Positions 24,501 through 36,165 of a DNA stretch of 64,000 nucleotides are shown here, piece by piece (position 1 is the stretch's first letter; each line of letters begins with the position of its first letter). The DNA is from Allomyces arbusculus. Taxonomy: Eukaryota > Blastocladiomycota > Blastocladiomycetes > Blastocladiales > Blastocladiaceae. A program made the position numbers and the translations under genes. Below the pieces are notes generated by a model. That model searched no databases, was not told where the DNA came from, and saw only the letters and a program-made list of their open reading frames with translations. Where the stretch lies: contig JADHYV010000001.1 in assembly GCA_027604705.1 (NCBI GenBank), positions 372,001 through 436,000 of the forward strand. Reading direction: 5' to 3'.

Positions 24501-24691
24501 GTCTTGTTGTCCCACGTGTACATGATACAGGTACGGACGTGCTTTTGCTTGGGCGACGTCTCCTCGGGGCTCGTCGCTTTTTTGATGGCCATGAGCAGCT
24601 CGTGGTCGGCCTTGGCATGGTTGATGGCACGCGACATGGTGTACTGCGGGCCGTCCGAGTAGCCCGAGCGGGCCGACGAGCCGGCGTACAT
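21520..24691 (-). CDS. SLA2: Endocytic adaptor Sla2/HIP1R (ANTH, coiled coil, I/LWEQ)
   Basis: Three exons (24691-24389, 24320-24248, 24167-21520) give 1007 aa, the usual length for Sla2/HIP1R. An N-terminal ANTH domain begins near ISRAINH-type sequence (SRAINHAKADHELLMAIKKA) and includes CFKALITIHKVIRQGAP, LPEAISEIPWLQNLPRML and GLIRGYIEFLVYKL. It binds PI(4,5)P2 at the plasma membrane. A long Gln/Glu/Ala-rich coiled coil follows at about residues 290-620, with a poly-Gln start; this region binds clathrin light chain and dimerises in known members. The C-terminal I/LWEQ (THATCH) module ends in KILTLEKELVAARSVLAQMRK and binds F-actin. The protein links clathrin coats to actin during endocytosis. 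Both introns (68 and 80 bp) have GTACGT donors. The ATG at 24691 was chosen because upstream codons are low-complexity. Confidence 0.93.
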
Positions 24692-25358
24692 GGTGTTGGC
24701 GGCGGTCACGGATGCGGGTTGAGAGAAGGTTCGTGTGTGGAGAGGGGTCGCTGGTGCGTGTATTCGAGCGGGGCCGTCGTGCACGTCAAGAGCGGGTCCA
24801 GGTGCAGCGGTTCGCGTTGATTCGGGTGAAGAACACGGGCGCGGGCACGTCGCGTTGGTGCTTGGCGTCGAATCTGGGCCTGGGTCGACTCGGTAGCGAC
24901 GAACGGCCGGGGCACTGGTTGGCGGGCAGGGACGGCGCGTAGGTTGCCGAACACGGACTTGCTCGAACGGTCCGGATGCAGCGCTTGCAGTGCGGCAAGT
25001 TGGGTGCTTTTGCGCGTGCAGAGGAGCGAGCACGGCGCGAACTGTCAACGACGACGCGCGATGGTTGGCGGTGGGGCAGCCACGGTCGGCGTGTCGCGCG
25101 GCCTGGCGAGCGACGGGCGAGCGAAGCGGCGGGGCGAGCGGCGCAGCGTTTGCGTGCGGTGGGCCAGGTGCAAGCTTGCCTCACGCGTCGTGGACGGCTC
25201 TGGCAGGCGGTCCTGCCAAGCGGCCCACCGCACACGCTGCGACTCCACACCGCGCCACACCGAACACGTCAAAGCAGCCGCGGGTGATCTGCTTCTCTTG
25301 CAACCGCACCATCAAGTATCAACAAAAAGCAGCAACACGCCTACGCGACGCAGTCACG
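24692..25358. other. Divergent promoter region, SLA2 and CLPP
   Basis: About 670 bp between divergent starts. No gene is visible; it probably holds both promoters. Confidence 0.5.
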
Positions 25359-26557
25359 ATGCTCAAGACGCTACACGCATGCTCCAGGACCGTGACGGCC
25401 ACAGCACGGGCCGACCTGGCCGTGCCCGCAAGGAGACACGTCGCGTCGGCCAGCTTGATACGATCTCGCGCACAATCCTCCATTTCGGCGCCTGTGCAGC
25501 AACAACACCAGCAACAGCAGCAAGACCGCGCCTATAGTAGCCTGATCCCGTTTGTCATTGACTCGTCGGTACCTACGTCGCGTCACGTCGCGTCGCGTCG
25601 TCACTCACATGTCCAGCGAAGCTCACTGCTCCGCGAACGGGAAAACACGTACATAGCCGCGCGGTGAGCGCTCCTACGACATCTACTCGCGCCTGCTCAA
25701 GGAGCGCATCATTTGCCTGTTTGACCAGGTCAATGAGCACACGGCAGGCGTCATTGTCGCGCAGCTGCTCTACCTCGAGGCCGAGAACCCCGAAAAGCCC
25801 ATCTCCATGTATATCAACAGCCCGGGCGGGTCGGTGACCGACGGCATGGCAATCTACGATACGGTGCGCCAGGTTGCGCTCTCTTTTGATTGAGCTCGGA
25901 AAATTCACTCTGCATCGTGATCACGCTCGACTCCACCAACCAGATGCAGTACATTTCGGCGCCGATCACGACGCTGTGCATGGGCCAAGCTGCGAGTATG
26001 GGGTCGCTGCTGCTCGCAGCAGGTACGTGTCGCTCTTGCGGTGCCTCCATCGCGTTTATAGTCGGTCATGGCGATCAGAAACCTGATCCGATTTATCACT
26101 ACTCGACCAGGTACCAAGGGCCAGCGTTTCGCGCTGCCCAACTCGCGCATCATGATCCACCAGCCCTCGGGCGGCGCGCACGGGCAGGCCTCGGATATCG
26201 CGATTCAGGCCAAGGAGATTTTGCGGTGGCGCGAGCACCTGAACCGGCTATACGTGCACCATACCGGCCGCGACATTGCGTTCATCGGTTTGTATTTGAT
26301 TGAGCGCGATTACATGCGATCCGCGCGGTCGATTGACGCCCTCCACTTGCTCGCAAACCCTAGAGAAGCACATGGAGCGCGACCACTACATGGACCCACA
26401 AGAGGCCTTTGCGTTTGGGCTGATCGACCAGGTACTCACACACCGCCCGCGCACGGATGCGGATGCGGCCACACCGGCGCCGGCCGCAGACGGGCAGACC
26501 GGTGCTGCGAGTGGACCGGCCGGCACCGCGGAAGCAGGCCCAGGTGGTGCGAGCTGA
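25359..26557 (+). CDS. CLPP: Mitochondrial ATP-dependent Clp protease proteolytic subunit
   Basis: Five exons (25359-25568, 25657-25863, 25944-26022, 26111-26287, 26364-26557) give 288 aa. The first 55 or so residues are Arg/Ser/Ala-rich without acidic residues, as in a mitochondrial presequence. Mature sequence starts near [20 protein letters not shown]. The catalytic triad is intact: Ser157 in GQAASMGS, His182 in IMIHQPSGG and Asp231 in MERDHYM. Their spacing (25 and 49 residues) equals that of the E. coli enzyme. ClpP forms a tetradecameric chamber in the mitochondrial matrix, fed by ClpX. The C-terminal 30 residues are Ala/Gly/Pro-rich and family-atypical. A nearby alternative donor for exon 2 (GTTGCG, 12 bases later) would add three codons. 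Confidence 0.95.
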
Positions 26558-27179
26558 TGCGCGCGCAGCATCCGTTTGGACTGTGCGTTCTGGTGGAGAG
26601 TATAAAGCGCGGCACGCTGCCCTGTGGGCCGGGTGCGTGGCCCCGGATTCTTGGCAAAGCCGGTCGGCGGGCGCGGGTTGCTGCAGGTTTGTTTGGTCGA
26701 GACTGCTGCCGGCGCCAGTGCACGACGCGGTCAGGTGAGAAGCGTGAGAAAGTGGTGCTGCCGGCGCACTGCGCCACACGCGCCCACAAGCGCGACTCGA
26801 CCGGTGCCGAGAATCGGCGGCCGCTTGCTTACCCGGCCACCGCTCTTGTCGGCCTCCGCAACGACCGCCTTTGTCCTCGACCGTCGTCAACCGCTCCTCT
26901 CCTCTTGCCCAACCCGACGCGACTTACGGCATTCGATACCGCACGCACGCTGCCACCCCTGCCCTCGCTGCGGCCGGCAAGGTTTCCGCGCGCGCGCGCC
27001 GTGTTGCGCACGCATCCCGCCGCACCCGACCCATCGACCGGCCATCCGGACTCTAGCTGCTGCTGCGGCTCCCCTCCGCACGCGTAACCAAATATAAACG
27101 GGCTCCCCCTGCATCGCCTACCCGACTTGCCGCCCTACCCCCCGATCCCGCACACGTCCGCATCCGCACTCGCATCGCC
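26558..27179 (+). other. Intergenic, CLPP to first PacC gene
   Basis: About 620 bp without a supported gene. It contains the CLPP 3' end and the promoter of the first PacC paralogue. TATA-like sequences are seen at about 26597 (GTATAAAG) and 27091. Confidence 0.5.
27091..27100 (+). promoter_or_regulatory. TATA-like element upstream of first PacC gene
   Basis: AATATAAACG lies about 80 bp before the ATG at 27180, an AT-rich word in GC-rich surroundings. The position fits a core promoter, but only by inspection. Confidence 0.35.
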
Positions 27180-29365
27180 ATGAACCTGGCCGCGAGTTTC
27201 ATCCCGGCGCTCGCACGCAACGCGTCGGTGCTCCTCGCTGACCTCGGCTTAACGGGCCCGACCACGACCTCGTCGACATCGAACACGGCCCCTGCACGCA
27301 ATCCTGCCGCCGCGTCCGCCGCGCCGCGCGATGAAGACGGCGTCGACGACGAACATGGCGACCTCAAGTGCCAATGGGCCGGATGTTATGCGCGATTCGC
27401 CGACGCCGAGCTGCTCTTCCACCACCTGTCCGAGGACCATGTCGGACGCAAGGCCGCAGGGACATTATGCCTCGAGTGTAAGTGGACGTTGCCGGGCGGC
27501 CACATATGTGGACTAGCCAAGACCAAGCGCGACCATCTCACGTCGCACTTGCGCGTGCATATGACCGACCTGAAGCCGCACTGGTGTCCGGTGCGTGCTC
27601 TTCGTTGTTTTCTTTCTCCCCTCGGTTTCGGGGAAAGTGGTTGCGGCGACCGGTGCCGTTGTTGATTTCGTTCGAGAACCGTCTGGAAAGCGCGCCACCA
27701 CTGACGATATTACCCCTCGATTTGCGCCCCGCGACACCAATAGGACTGCAAGAAGCGGTTCAAGCGCCCGCAAGATCTCAAGAAGCACGAGCTCACCTTC
27801 TCGCATATCGCGACACGGACCAAAAATTCGCGCCGGCGAAGCGCGCAACTGGCGCCGACCACGCCTCACGAAGCTGCCTCGTCGTCGTCGTCCGCACCCG
27901 CGTCTCGCTCCCTGGCTGCCACGTCGACTTCGGTCTTGCCATCACCACCCCCGCCACCGCCGCGTCGCGCGTCGAGTTCCGGCAGCTCCGAAGGATCGCT
28001 GCTTGCTCCACCCAACGCGCACCGGCTGCAGCTCCCGACACCGGCATTATCGGGCCGCGATGGGCCGTCGCCGTCGCCGGTCGGGTTGCCGCCGGTAAAT
28101 TATACGCGGATGCCGTCGCCGATGTCGTTTCCGGTCACGCCGACCATGGATCCGTTGCATGGTATTCATCACTCCCTGATGCCAGGAAGATGGGGTGAGA
28201 TCGCTGACTGATATTCTCCACCGCAACAGAATCGCACGCAACATCATGGCACGGTCCCGCGTCACCGACCCCCGCGGGGGCACCGCGTGGTCTCGGCGCA
28301 CTTCTCGGCGATGCGTCGATCCTCGCCGACTCGCGTGCCAGCAGCACTGCTGCCGGAGCTGCCAACAACATGTCCTCGTCGAAACGCCCACGCGACGACC
28401 TCGACGACTTCCTCGACGGGATCAAGCGACAGCGGCTCGCGCCCGTCTACACGCCCGACGTGATGTTTGCGCTCGATGCCGTTTCGGCCACCGTCCTCGA
28501 CCCGGCGTTCGAATTACCGACGATCGACGCGCACGATCTGCACGCGCTCTCGGCGTTCCTCATGCACCTCGAGCCCACCATGACCTTGCCGCCGCCGCCA
28601 CCACCACCGCCGCTCGTCGCGCCCGAAATCGTGACCACATCGGACCCGGACTTTGCGGACCTCTTGGTCGTCGAGTCGGCAGGAGTGCCCTCAGCGGCGA
28701 TGCGCGACCCGGCACTCGACCCGTTCCTGCCCGCGCCGACGCGCGGGATGTCCCCGGCCGACGACCTAATCCCCACGACCACTTCGTCGTCAGGTACTTC
28801 GCAGTACCCGGCGTGGCAGCACTACGCGGAAGTCGCGCCACCCACCCGGGCTTCCGCCATCGCCACACGGTCGCAACCTCCCCCACCGCCGCCGCCAGTC
28901 GTGCACGAGCCGACGGTTCTCTTCAACCTCGCGCCGTCGGCCGAGCCCGAGGAAACCGACGAGGAGGCCGAAATTCGCGCGTACCAGGCAGCCGCCGAGG
29001 CAAGGTCGGGCGGAGGAAGGTTTGCCGGGATGCGGTGCCTGCGGGATCCGTCGACGGGCGCGGACGTGCCGTTTATGCGCCGTGGACGCAGGGGGTATAC
29101 ACCGCCCGGCGAGGTCCAGGATGGCGGCATCGAGGCGATTACCGCAGGGGTCGCGGGGATGGGGGTCTCGGATGCGCCGGTCCAGCAGGGGCAGCCGGTG
29201 CAAATGCCGGTGCAGCAGCAGCAGCAGCAGCAGCAACTGCAGGTGCAGTCGGTGCCGACGCAGCCGCAACGGCCGCATCTGGTGCCAACGCCGGCGCGGA
29301 ATCACATGCATCTCGAAGTCGTGCAGGTGTTGCGGTGCTTGCTCGAGTCGGCTGCGGCGGCATAA
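27180..29365 (+). CDS. PacC/Rim101-family pH-response regulator, paralogue 1
   Basis: Three exons (27180-27590, 27744-28161, 28230-29365) give 654 aa. Three C2H2 fingers match PacC/Rim101. Finger 1 is CQWAGC...HLSEDHVGRK (from residue 64). Finger 2 is CLECKW...KRDHLTSHLRVH. Finger 3 is [17 protein letters not shown], created by the first splice. In ascomycetes these fingers bind GCCARG sites and the protein is activated by proteolysis at alkaline pH; whether that holds here is not visible. Downstream is Ser/Pro-rich sequence with a basic KRPRDD patch. Then comes a block PVYTPDVMFALDAVSATVL, and a C-terminal HLEVVQVLRCLLESA. Both blocks recur in the next gene. The second intron is chosen as 68 bp with a GTATTC donor; a 35-bp alternative keeps the same frame. 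Confidence 0.9.
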
Positions 29366-29985
29366 GAGAGTGGAAGGGAGGTGGAGCGCGAGCCCGAGCG
29401 ACAAGGGCCCAGCGCGCGTTGACGATCAGGAAGAGCGCACGTCAGAGGCTCTATAGGCGCTGCGGCCGTCGCGCGGCCATCCCACCGCTGGGTGGACGAG
29501 GTCGGCGCGCGCCGGCGCCAAGATGCGGCGCCATGTACATTAGTGTTTTGGATTCGGTTGTGGTGGCAACGTTGGAATGCATGGTTGGTCTGTCCGTGAA
29601 TGGCGTCCTGCCGCGTTCGATTGCTTCGACGCCGCGCTGCCGCCGCTGCTGGCTGCCGCAGACCGCAACATGGCGCGCCGGCGCGGGTGGTGGGGAGAAA
29701 TCGCCAAAGTCATTGTGGAATGTGGACATATCAGTGGTCGAATCGGCGAGGGGAACGCCGGGGGGACGCGGCGAAATGCCAAGACAGATGGCCAAGCTTG
29801 CCCGACTGCTTGTTCCTGTTCGTCGTTTTTGAACAACCGCGCAGCTGGTGCTGCGGCTGGCGCGACCTCCCCCACTTCATCATTCGCCTCGACGTGGACG
29901 CGACGCGCCAGGGCACGCCGCTCCTCGACTCTCCTCCACCGCACACCGCTACTGCCCGCATTCGTCAAGCGCGCGCTCAACGACC
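29366..29985 (+). other. Intergenic between the two PacC paralogues
   Basis: About 620 bp between tandem genes. Open frames on both strands lack domains. It holds the 3' end of paralogue 1 and the promoter of paralogue 2. Confidence 0.5.
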
Positions 29986-32900
29986 ATGATGGCTGACGCG
30001 GCACCGACGGCAACGGTGACGTGCCCGGCCGCCAGTCCCAACGGCAGCACCACCGCACGCGACCTGCCCAGCATGGCACCAAGCCTCGACCACGACCACG
30101 ACCATGCCGACCACGTTGATCACCACGACAATGACGACGACGACGAGGGGCCGCTCGCGTGCGGGTGGGTCGAGTGCGCGCATGTTGCCGCCGACGCCGA
30201 GGCACTCTTCCGGCATCTGACGGCCGCGCACATTGGCCGCAAGACGGCGGGGACGCTCTGCCTGACGTGCCAGTGGGTATTGCCATCGGGCCAGCCGTGC
30301 GGCGTCTCTAAGGCCAAGCGCGACCACATTACCTCGCACCTGCGCGTGCACGTCCCACTCAAACCGCACGCCTGCGCCGTGCGTACTGCAGCTTGTGTCC
30401 GTCTCGCGCGCGCGAGTGCGAGCTAACTCTGGGTGGTCGTGCTTGATTAGACGTGCGGCAAGCGATTCAAGCGCCCACAGGACCTGCGGAAGCATCTCCG
30501 CACGCACGAGCCCCCGCCACCCCCGAACGTCGTGGCCGCACACGCTGCCGACCCACGGTTCCTGGACGCGGCCGCGCACGCGCTTCATTTGCCCAGTCAT
30601 GGTGTCTCCCTCCAAGCACCTGCGCAAGGCCTGATCCCTCACGGCGTTGCCTACAACCTCCCGCCGCCGCCCGTCGTCGTCCCGAGCCATCCTACCGCGA
30701 ATGCTGCTGCGGTAGCAGCAGCAGCAGCAGCAGCAGCAGTAGCAGCGGCAGCTATGCCCGCACCCGTCTGGGCCACGCCGACGTCTGCCCCCACCGCAGA
30801 TATCGACACGCACCACTTGCTCCCGTTCGCGCCGACGCAACCGCAGCAGCCTCCGCAGCACCTGCAGCTGCTCACGCCGAGCCCTGCGGGCGGGATGGCC
30901 ACCGCTCACGCGCCGCGGCCGTCGCCAATGCAGTACCCGCTGAGTCCGCATTCAGCCGAATCGGGATGTACGTATTGCTCGATTGCGATTTGTTCCGGGA
31001 TTGCTGTGAACTGACCCGATTGTGCGAACACCAGCGCTCTCGCCGCAGCCGATTGACGGGCTGCGCAATGCCGCGTTCCTGGCAGCGTCCAAGCGCGCGC
31101 TGCCGCCCACGCCCACGCGACCGGTCGCAGGTGTGAATGTCGCGACGAGCGTGCCGTCGACGCCGCCGTATTATAATCCGGGATTGGGTGGGTACACTCA
31201 AGTTTCGGTGTCGTCGATGCTGACCCCAGCGGTCACCACGCCGACGACGTTCGCGGTTTCCATGGCCACGCCGTCGACCACGCTTAACATGGCTTCGGCG
31301 AGCAATATGGCACCGTTGACGACGTCACGTTCCGCGCCACCTCCGGTTCCTACCCGCGCACCGACCACGACCTCGACCTCGACGAAACGCAAGGCCGAGG
31401 ACTCGCTCGACACGCTATTTGACTGGGCCAAGAAGCCGTGTGTCGTGCCCGTCTACGACGCGAGTACGTGGGTCCTCCCCCCGGCCAAACTTGGCCAAGG
31501 TTTTGCCAAGACTCACCACGGATCGCTCCCTTAGATGTCATGGCCACGCTCGACAACGTTGCGCCGCAGGTCTTGTCGTCCAACTTTGAGCCTGCGGCCG
31601 TCCTCGCGCACCAGTACCAGGACTTGCCGGCAATTCTGGCCTACTTGGCCGCACTCGAAACAACAATTGCGGCTGACCCGGCGCTGGCCGCGCAGCTCGG
31701 GACGGCGGGTGCGGTGGTAGACCCGGTGGCTGGATTGGCAACTGACCCGACCGCTGCACTCCTGCCGATGGCGGGGCTCGACGCGTCGTTCCTGCCCACT
31801 TTGGGGATCGACGGGTCAGCAGCGTATCATCCCACGACGACGACGGCTCTCGACCCGGCGGCAGCCTACCTGCCGACAACAACAACGTCACTCGATCCTG
31901 TGACTGCATATCTTCCCACGACGACCGCGCTCGACGCAACTGCCGCTTACCTGCCGACAGCACCGGTTCTCGACACATCGACCTCGTACCTGCCGCTCGG
32001 GGGCCCTGCGGCCGCACTATCCGTCGCGTCCAGCTCCTCCGTCGTGCAGCCAGCCTCCACGCTCGCGCCGACCGCCATCGACCCGGCGGCCCTGCTCATG
32101 GACGCGGTCCTCGCCCCATCCCCGTCCACCGCTCCCGCGTCGTCGTCGTCACAGCAAGTCCTCGACGACGCCATGGTCGCTCACCTTCTGCAGGAACAAG
32201 AGCGGCAAGAGGCGCTCGCCTACCAGGACGACCTGCAGCAACGGCGCGCTCTCGCCGAATTGCGGCGGCAGCAGAAAGAGATCGAGCAGCGACAGCGCGC
32301 GCTCGAGCTGGCGGCCTTGCAGAAACAGCTCGAGCAGCAGCAGCGCGCGCTCGAACTCGCGGCCTACCAGCAACAATTGCAGCAGATCCAGTATGAGCAA
32401 CAGTTGCGGCAACAGCAGCTGGCCTTGCAGCGGCAGCAACAGCAGCAGCAGCAACAGCAGCAGCAGCTGCAGGCCGCCGCGAGTCAACCTGCCACGGACC
32501 CGCGTGGGCCCTACCTTGTGCTGCACAACTTGCCGGCGTCCAGGGCCGAGGGACGGCGCCGGTCCGACGCGAGCGACCGGCGCAGCGGGAAAAAGGACCG
32601 CCCGCGCAAGCATCCGCGGCCCGTGGTGGAACCGGCGTCGACACTCGCGCCGCCGCCGGTGCTCCCGCCGCGGCGGGCGTCGGTCACGACCCTGTCGACG
32701 GCACCGCCGTCATCGTACCCGCCGTCGGGATCGGCGTCGTATGCGGCGTCGGCGGCGACGTCGCGCGCAAACACCCCACCAATCGACGGCGACGACGACA
32801 GCGACGACGACGTGGCGCTCGCCGAGCAGTTCAAGCGGATCGGACTTCACGATGCCGTTCCCACGCCCGCTCCTGCACCCCGCCACCACGAGCATGACGA

Positions 32901-33231
32901 GGATGCGCTCATTGCCGCGCAGCTCGCAAAGATGGCCCTGCACGAGACGGCCCCGCCGCCACCACCGGCGCCGCGCCGTCCAGTGGACCACAACGACGAG
33001 GACGCTATTATTGCTGCGCAGCTCGCCCAGTTGGGCGTAGAGCCGGTCGCCGTCAGCAAGCCGCCGGTTCCACCGCGGCCCGCCAAGGCAAACACGGCGG
33101 CGAGCAGCGACAAGGACACGGAGCGCAAGATTGCGCACCTCGAGGCCGTGCGGCTGTTGCGGATTGCGCTCGAGTCGGCGGCCGAGGAGGCGCGTGCGGC
33201 CGAGGCCGCGTTCAGTGCCGCCAAGGCGTGA
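29986..33231 (+). CDS. PacC/Rim101-family regulator, paralogue 2 (Gln-rich, long)
   Basis: Four exons (29986-30378, 30451-30967, 31035-31463, 31535-33231) give 1011 aa. Fingers are nearly those of the neighbour: CGWVEC...[16 protein letters not shown]...[20 protein letters not shown] and [14 protein letters not shown]. The last is completed by the first splice, and this copy is closer to ascomycete PacC in [10 protein letters not shown]. The third splice rebuilds [16 protein letters not shown], matching the block in paralogue 1. The C-terminus [15 protein letters not shown] matches too. Between the shared blocks this copy has gained Thr/Asp/Pro repeats (units like [13 protein letters not shown]), a long Gln/Arg-rich coiled coil and acidic patches (DGDDDSDDD) next to repeated [12 protein letters not shown]-like motifs. 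Likely nuclear. Confidence 0.9.
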
Positions 33232-33497
33232 GTGGGCCTGCATCGCGCGAGAAGTGGTCATGTAATTTTGATGGTGCGCGCGAGCAGTAGCGCCATCGTC
33301 CTTCCCCCTTTGTTATGTTTGCTGTACCAATAGTTTGCTGTTTCGAGAAATTCAGCGCAGTGTTGATATGTTTCGTGATGCTGTTGCTCGCTGTCCAGCG
33401 CCGTCCAGCACACGAGCAGCCAAACCGTGGCCATGTTCCATGGCCTTCTATTTCCTACGTACACTATTTACACTCCAAAACCAGCGTGACCCCCTCA

Positions 33498-35440
33498 TCA
33501 CCCCCACGGCCCCGCCGCGATCCGCGGCCACCAGCGCCTCGCAAGCGCCGCCATCCCAAGCGGCCCGACGACAGTGCACACGACAATCGCCCATGTTGCC
33601 AGCAAAAACGGCTCTTCGCCAAGCGCCGGCGTCTGCGCCGGGTCGTTGCGCGACGTAACCCCACCCGAGTACGCTAGTTGCGCAATCAGAATCCCAATTT
33701 CGCCGCGCGCCACGAGACCGAGCCCGAGCAGCGCCGCGGGCGCCGCCAAGTTCTCGGGCTGTGGGTCCGCGGCAGCGACTTCGGGATTGAATGTCGGTGG
33801 GGGTGGGGGTGGGGGTGCGGGCGTGCGTGGCTTGTCGTCGCGGGTGCCGCGGCGGGACCGCACGCCCGTGGGTGCCGGGAGAGCGGCGGCAGGTGGTGGA
33901 GGTGGCGGCGGAGGTGCCGGGATCCCGTCGCCCGTGAGCCACGACGCGCCGCTGCGCGGGCGCATGGACCTGCGTTGCCGCCGTGCACGTGGTGGGGCCG
34001 GCCGGCCGCACCGTAAGAGGAAGTGGTCGATGCCGATGACGACGGGCCCGACAATGAACTTGCCGAGGGCCATGAGGACCGCGTAGACGAGGCCGCGCCA
34101 GAGAATCGTTGGGGTCCAGAGACTAAAGAATGGAATGGCTACATGCACGGTTGGACAGTCAGTCTCGTGCTCCATTGGGTGGAGAAGGTCGTGAGCAACG
34201 CACCGCTCCCCATGGACGAGAAAAACAGCGGCGCGAGAATGTACTCTTTGAGCGGCCCGAGCGTTGTGGCAAACACGTCCATAAACGAGACCACCGCGGT
34301 GGGCACCGCCTTCGCACTTCCCTTTTCATCCTCATCCCGTGTGTGACACGCCATCTCGGCCGGCTCACTCGGCAACGCCTCGAGCAACAGGCCCGCCAAG
34401 AACGCACCGAGCAAGTTGGACGCGCCCGCCTTGCCCGCAGCCGTTACCAACCCCGCCAACACGCCCAGCTGCCCGACCAGCACCACGCGCGTGCGGATCG
34501 TGCCCGACGTTCGCACGAGCCACGGCTCAATCCATTTCTGGAACACGGGCCGCAAGACCCAGACCCCGAGCGCAGGTACGGCCGCAGCTAGTGTGACCGA
34601 CGCGACGAGCGGGCGCACGACCGCGTGCGTCCACCATTTCTCGGATCCCGCCGAGGGCGCAGCGGAGGCCGCGTCAATGATACTGAGCATGACGAGCCCG
34701 ACAACGTCGTCGATCAGCGCCGCGGAAATGAGAACCGTGCCGAACCGCGTCGTGATTGGGTCGGCAGCGGCCGCGGCAGCCACGGGAGCGGGCGTCAGTG
34801 CGGGTGGCGGGACAGGGTCCGCGGGGGCGGGGACAATGTCGGAGTCGTTGAGCGACGCGGGCGATAAAGCGGCAGCGGGTGCCTCAGTGGCCGGCTGGGC
34901 AGTGGTGGACGCCGCTGCCGCAGCCGAGACGCGGCCAACGGTACTCCCGAGCGCGACAAACGTGGTGCCCAAACTTGTCGATGACAGTGCGGCACCCGCA
35001 GCCAGGGCTTGCGCGAGCGGGTACCCGAACGCGACGTGCAGGAGCAGGACCGACAGCGCGATCGGCGTGAGCACGCCAATCATGGCCGCAAGCGTTGACA
35101 GTGGCAGGTTGGCGAGCAGCAAGTCGCGATGAATCCCGAGCCCGCCTTCAAACACGACGAGGATCAGGCCGAGATCACCGAGGACGCGGAACGTGTCGAG
35201 CCATGCGGGGGTGAGCAAGTCGGCGAGCGGGGTGCCGTAGACGACGCCGAGGAGCAGTTCGCCGACGAGACCAGCGTAGAACAGCTGGTCGAACGCGATG
35301 CGGACGACATTGAGCACGACCAGGAACGAGGCGAGTACGCCGAGCTGGTGCAGGCTCGGTTCGAGGTAGGGCGAGAAACGAGCGGGGCCCATGCCGGGCG
35401 GCGGCGCGCCGGGCGCGGCCAGCACGTCGGCGGCACTCAT
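33498..35440 (-). CDS. CPA2-family monovalent cation/proton antiporter
   Basis: Two exons (35440-34204, 34138-33498) give 625 aa. About twelve hydrophobic segments are visible. Family features are GDLGLILVVFEGGLGI, the discontinuous-helix segment AGAALSSTSLGTTFVAL, the ion-binding aspartate pair in ALIDDVVGLVML, the core GAFLAGLLLE and the C-terminal LGLVARGEIGILIAQLAY. The 65-bp intron removal recreates FFSSMGSAIPFFSLWTP. Such proteins exchange Na+ or K+ for H+ across plasma or endomembranes. Two Ser/Pro/Gly-rich loops are inserted, one before the DD helix and one with poly-Pro before the last two helices. In-frame ATGs exist up to 35755, but the upstream peptide is not membrane-like. It converges on the PacC paralogue. 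Confidence 0.9.
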
Positions 35441-36165
35441 GGAGTCGAACCTGAGACCCGAACTTGACGAGGTTGCGCGAATGGCTTGGTGCGGGGTCGT
35501 CGTACGTTGTTGCGAGGAAGCGTTTGAGAGAGACGAGATGAGGGCAGGGGGAGGGGAAGGGGCGAGGGTCGGCCGCAGCCGCCATCGCGGCGAGTGCCGA
35601 GCGGGCGTCGACAGGTGGAGCCTTTTGCAGGCTCGTCGAGTCTTGGCATGCAGTGGTTGCATGCTCCGGCATGCTCCAGAAGCCGTCGCGAAGGTGCCAG
35701 CAACACGCGAGAAAAGACAAGGGGAAATGCCATAAGGACGGCACATGCGTTTCATGATGACGTAAATTTCATCAAGCGTTTGCGGTAGTCAAAACATACG
35801 CGCACACGTGCTCTTACGTGTTCATCAAGCGCGTGCAGACTGCTGTCCCGCAGCCGGCCAATCTAGCAAACGACTCCAACCACGTCGCCGCCCTGCACAC
35901 TGCGCTAATCTACGCCTTGGATCACGAAAACCAAGACCTGCAAGTCTTTAACCGTCGCAGCGCGCGCCCGTTCTCGAACGTGGCCGCGCGCCATACCGTC
36001 ATCCACCAGAGCCGCCGCGACACCGCAGGCTTGCACCTCCACCTTCAACTTGGCGCACGACCACGGCCGTGCCGTTCGGGGTGAAATTGCGTTGAACAGT
36101 ACCCGGAGGAGACCGCACCAAGCGCCGGCATCCATTCGCAATTGCTCAGTGAGATAGTCATCACT
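35441..36165. other. Divergent region, antiporter and 7TM copy A
   Basis: About 725 bp. No gene is supported. It is less GC-rich than surrounding coding sequence and probably holds both promoters. Confidence 0.45.
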
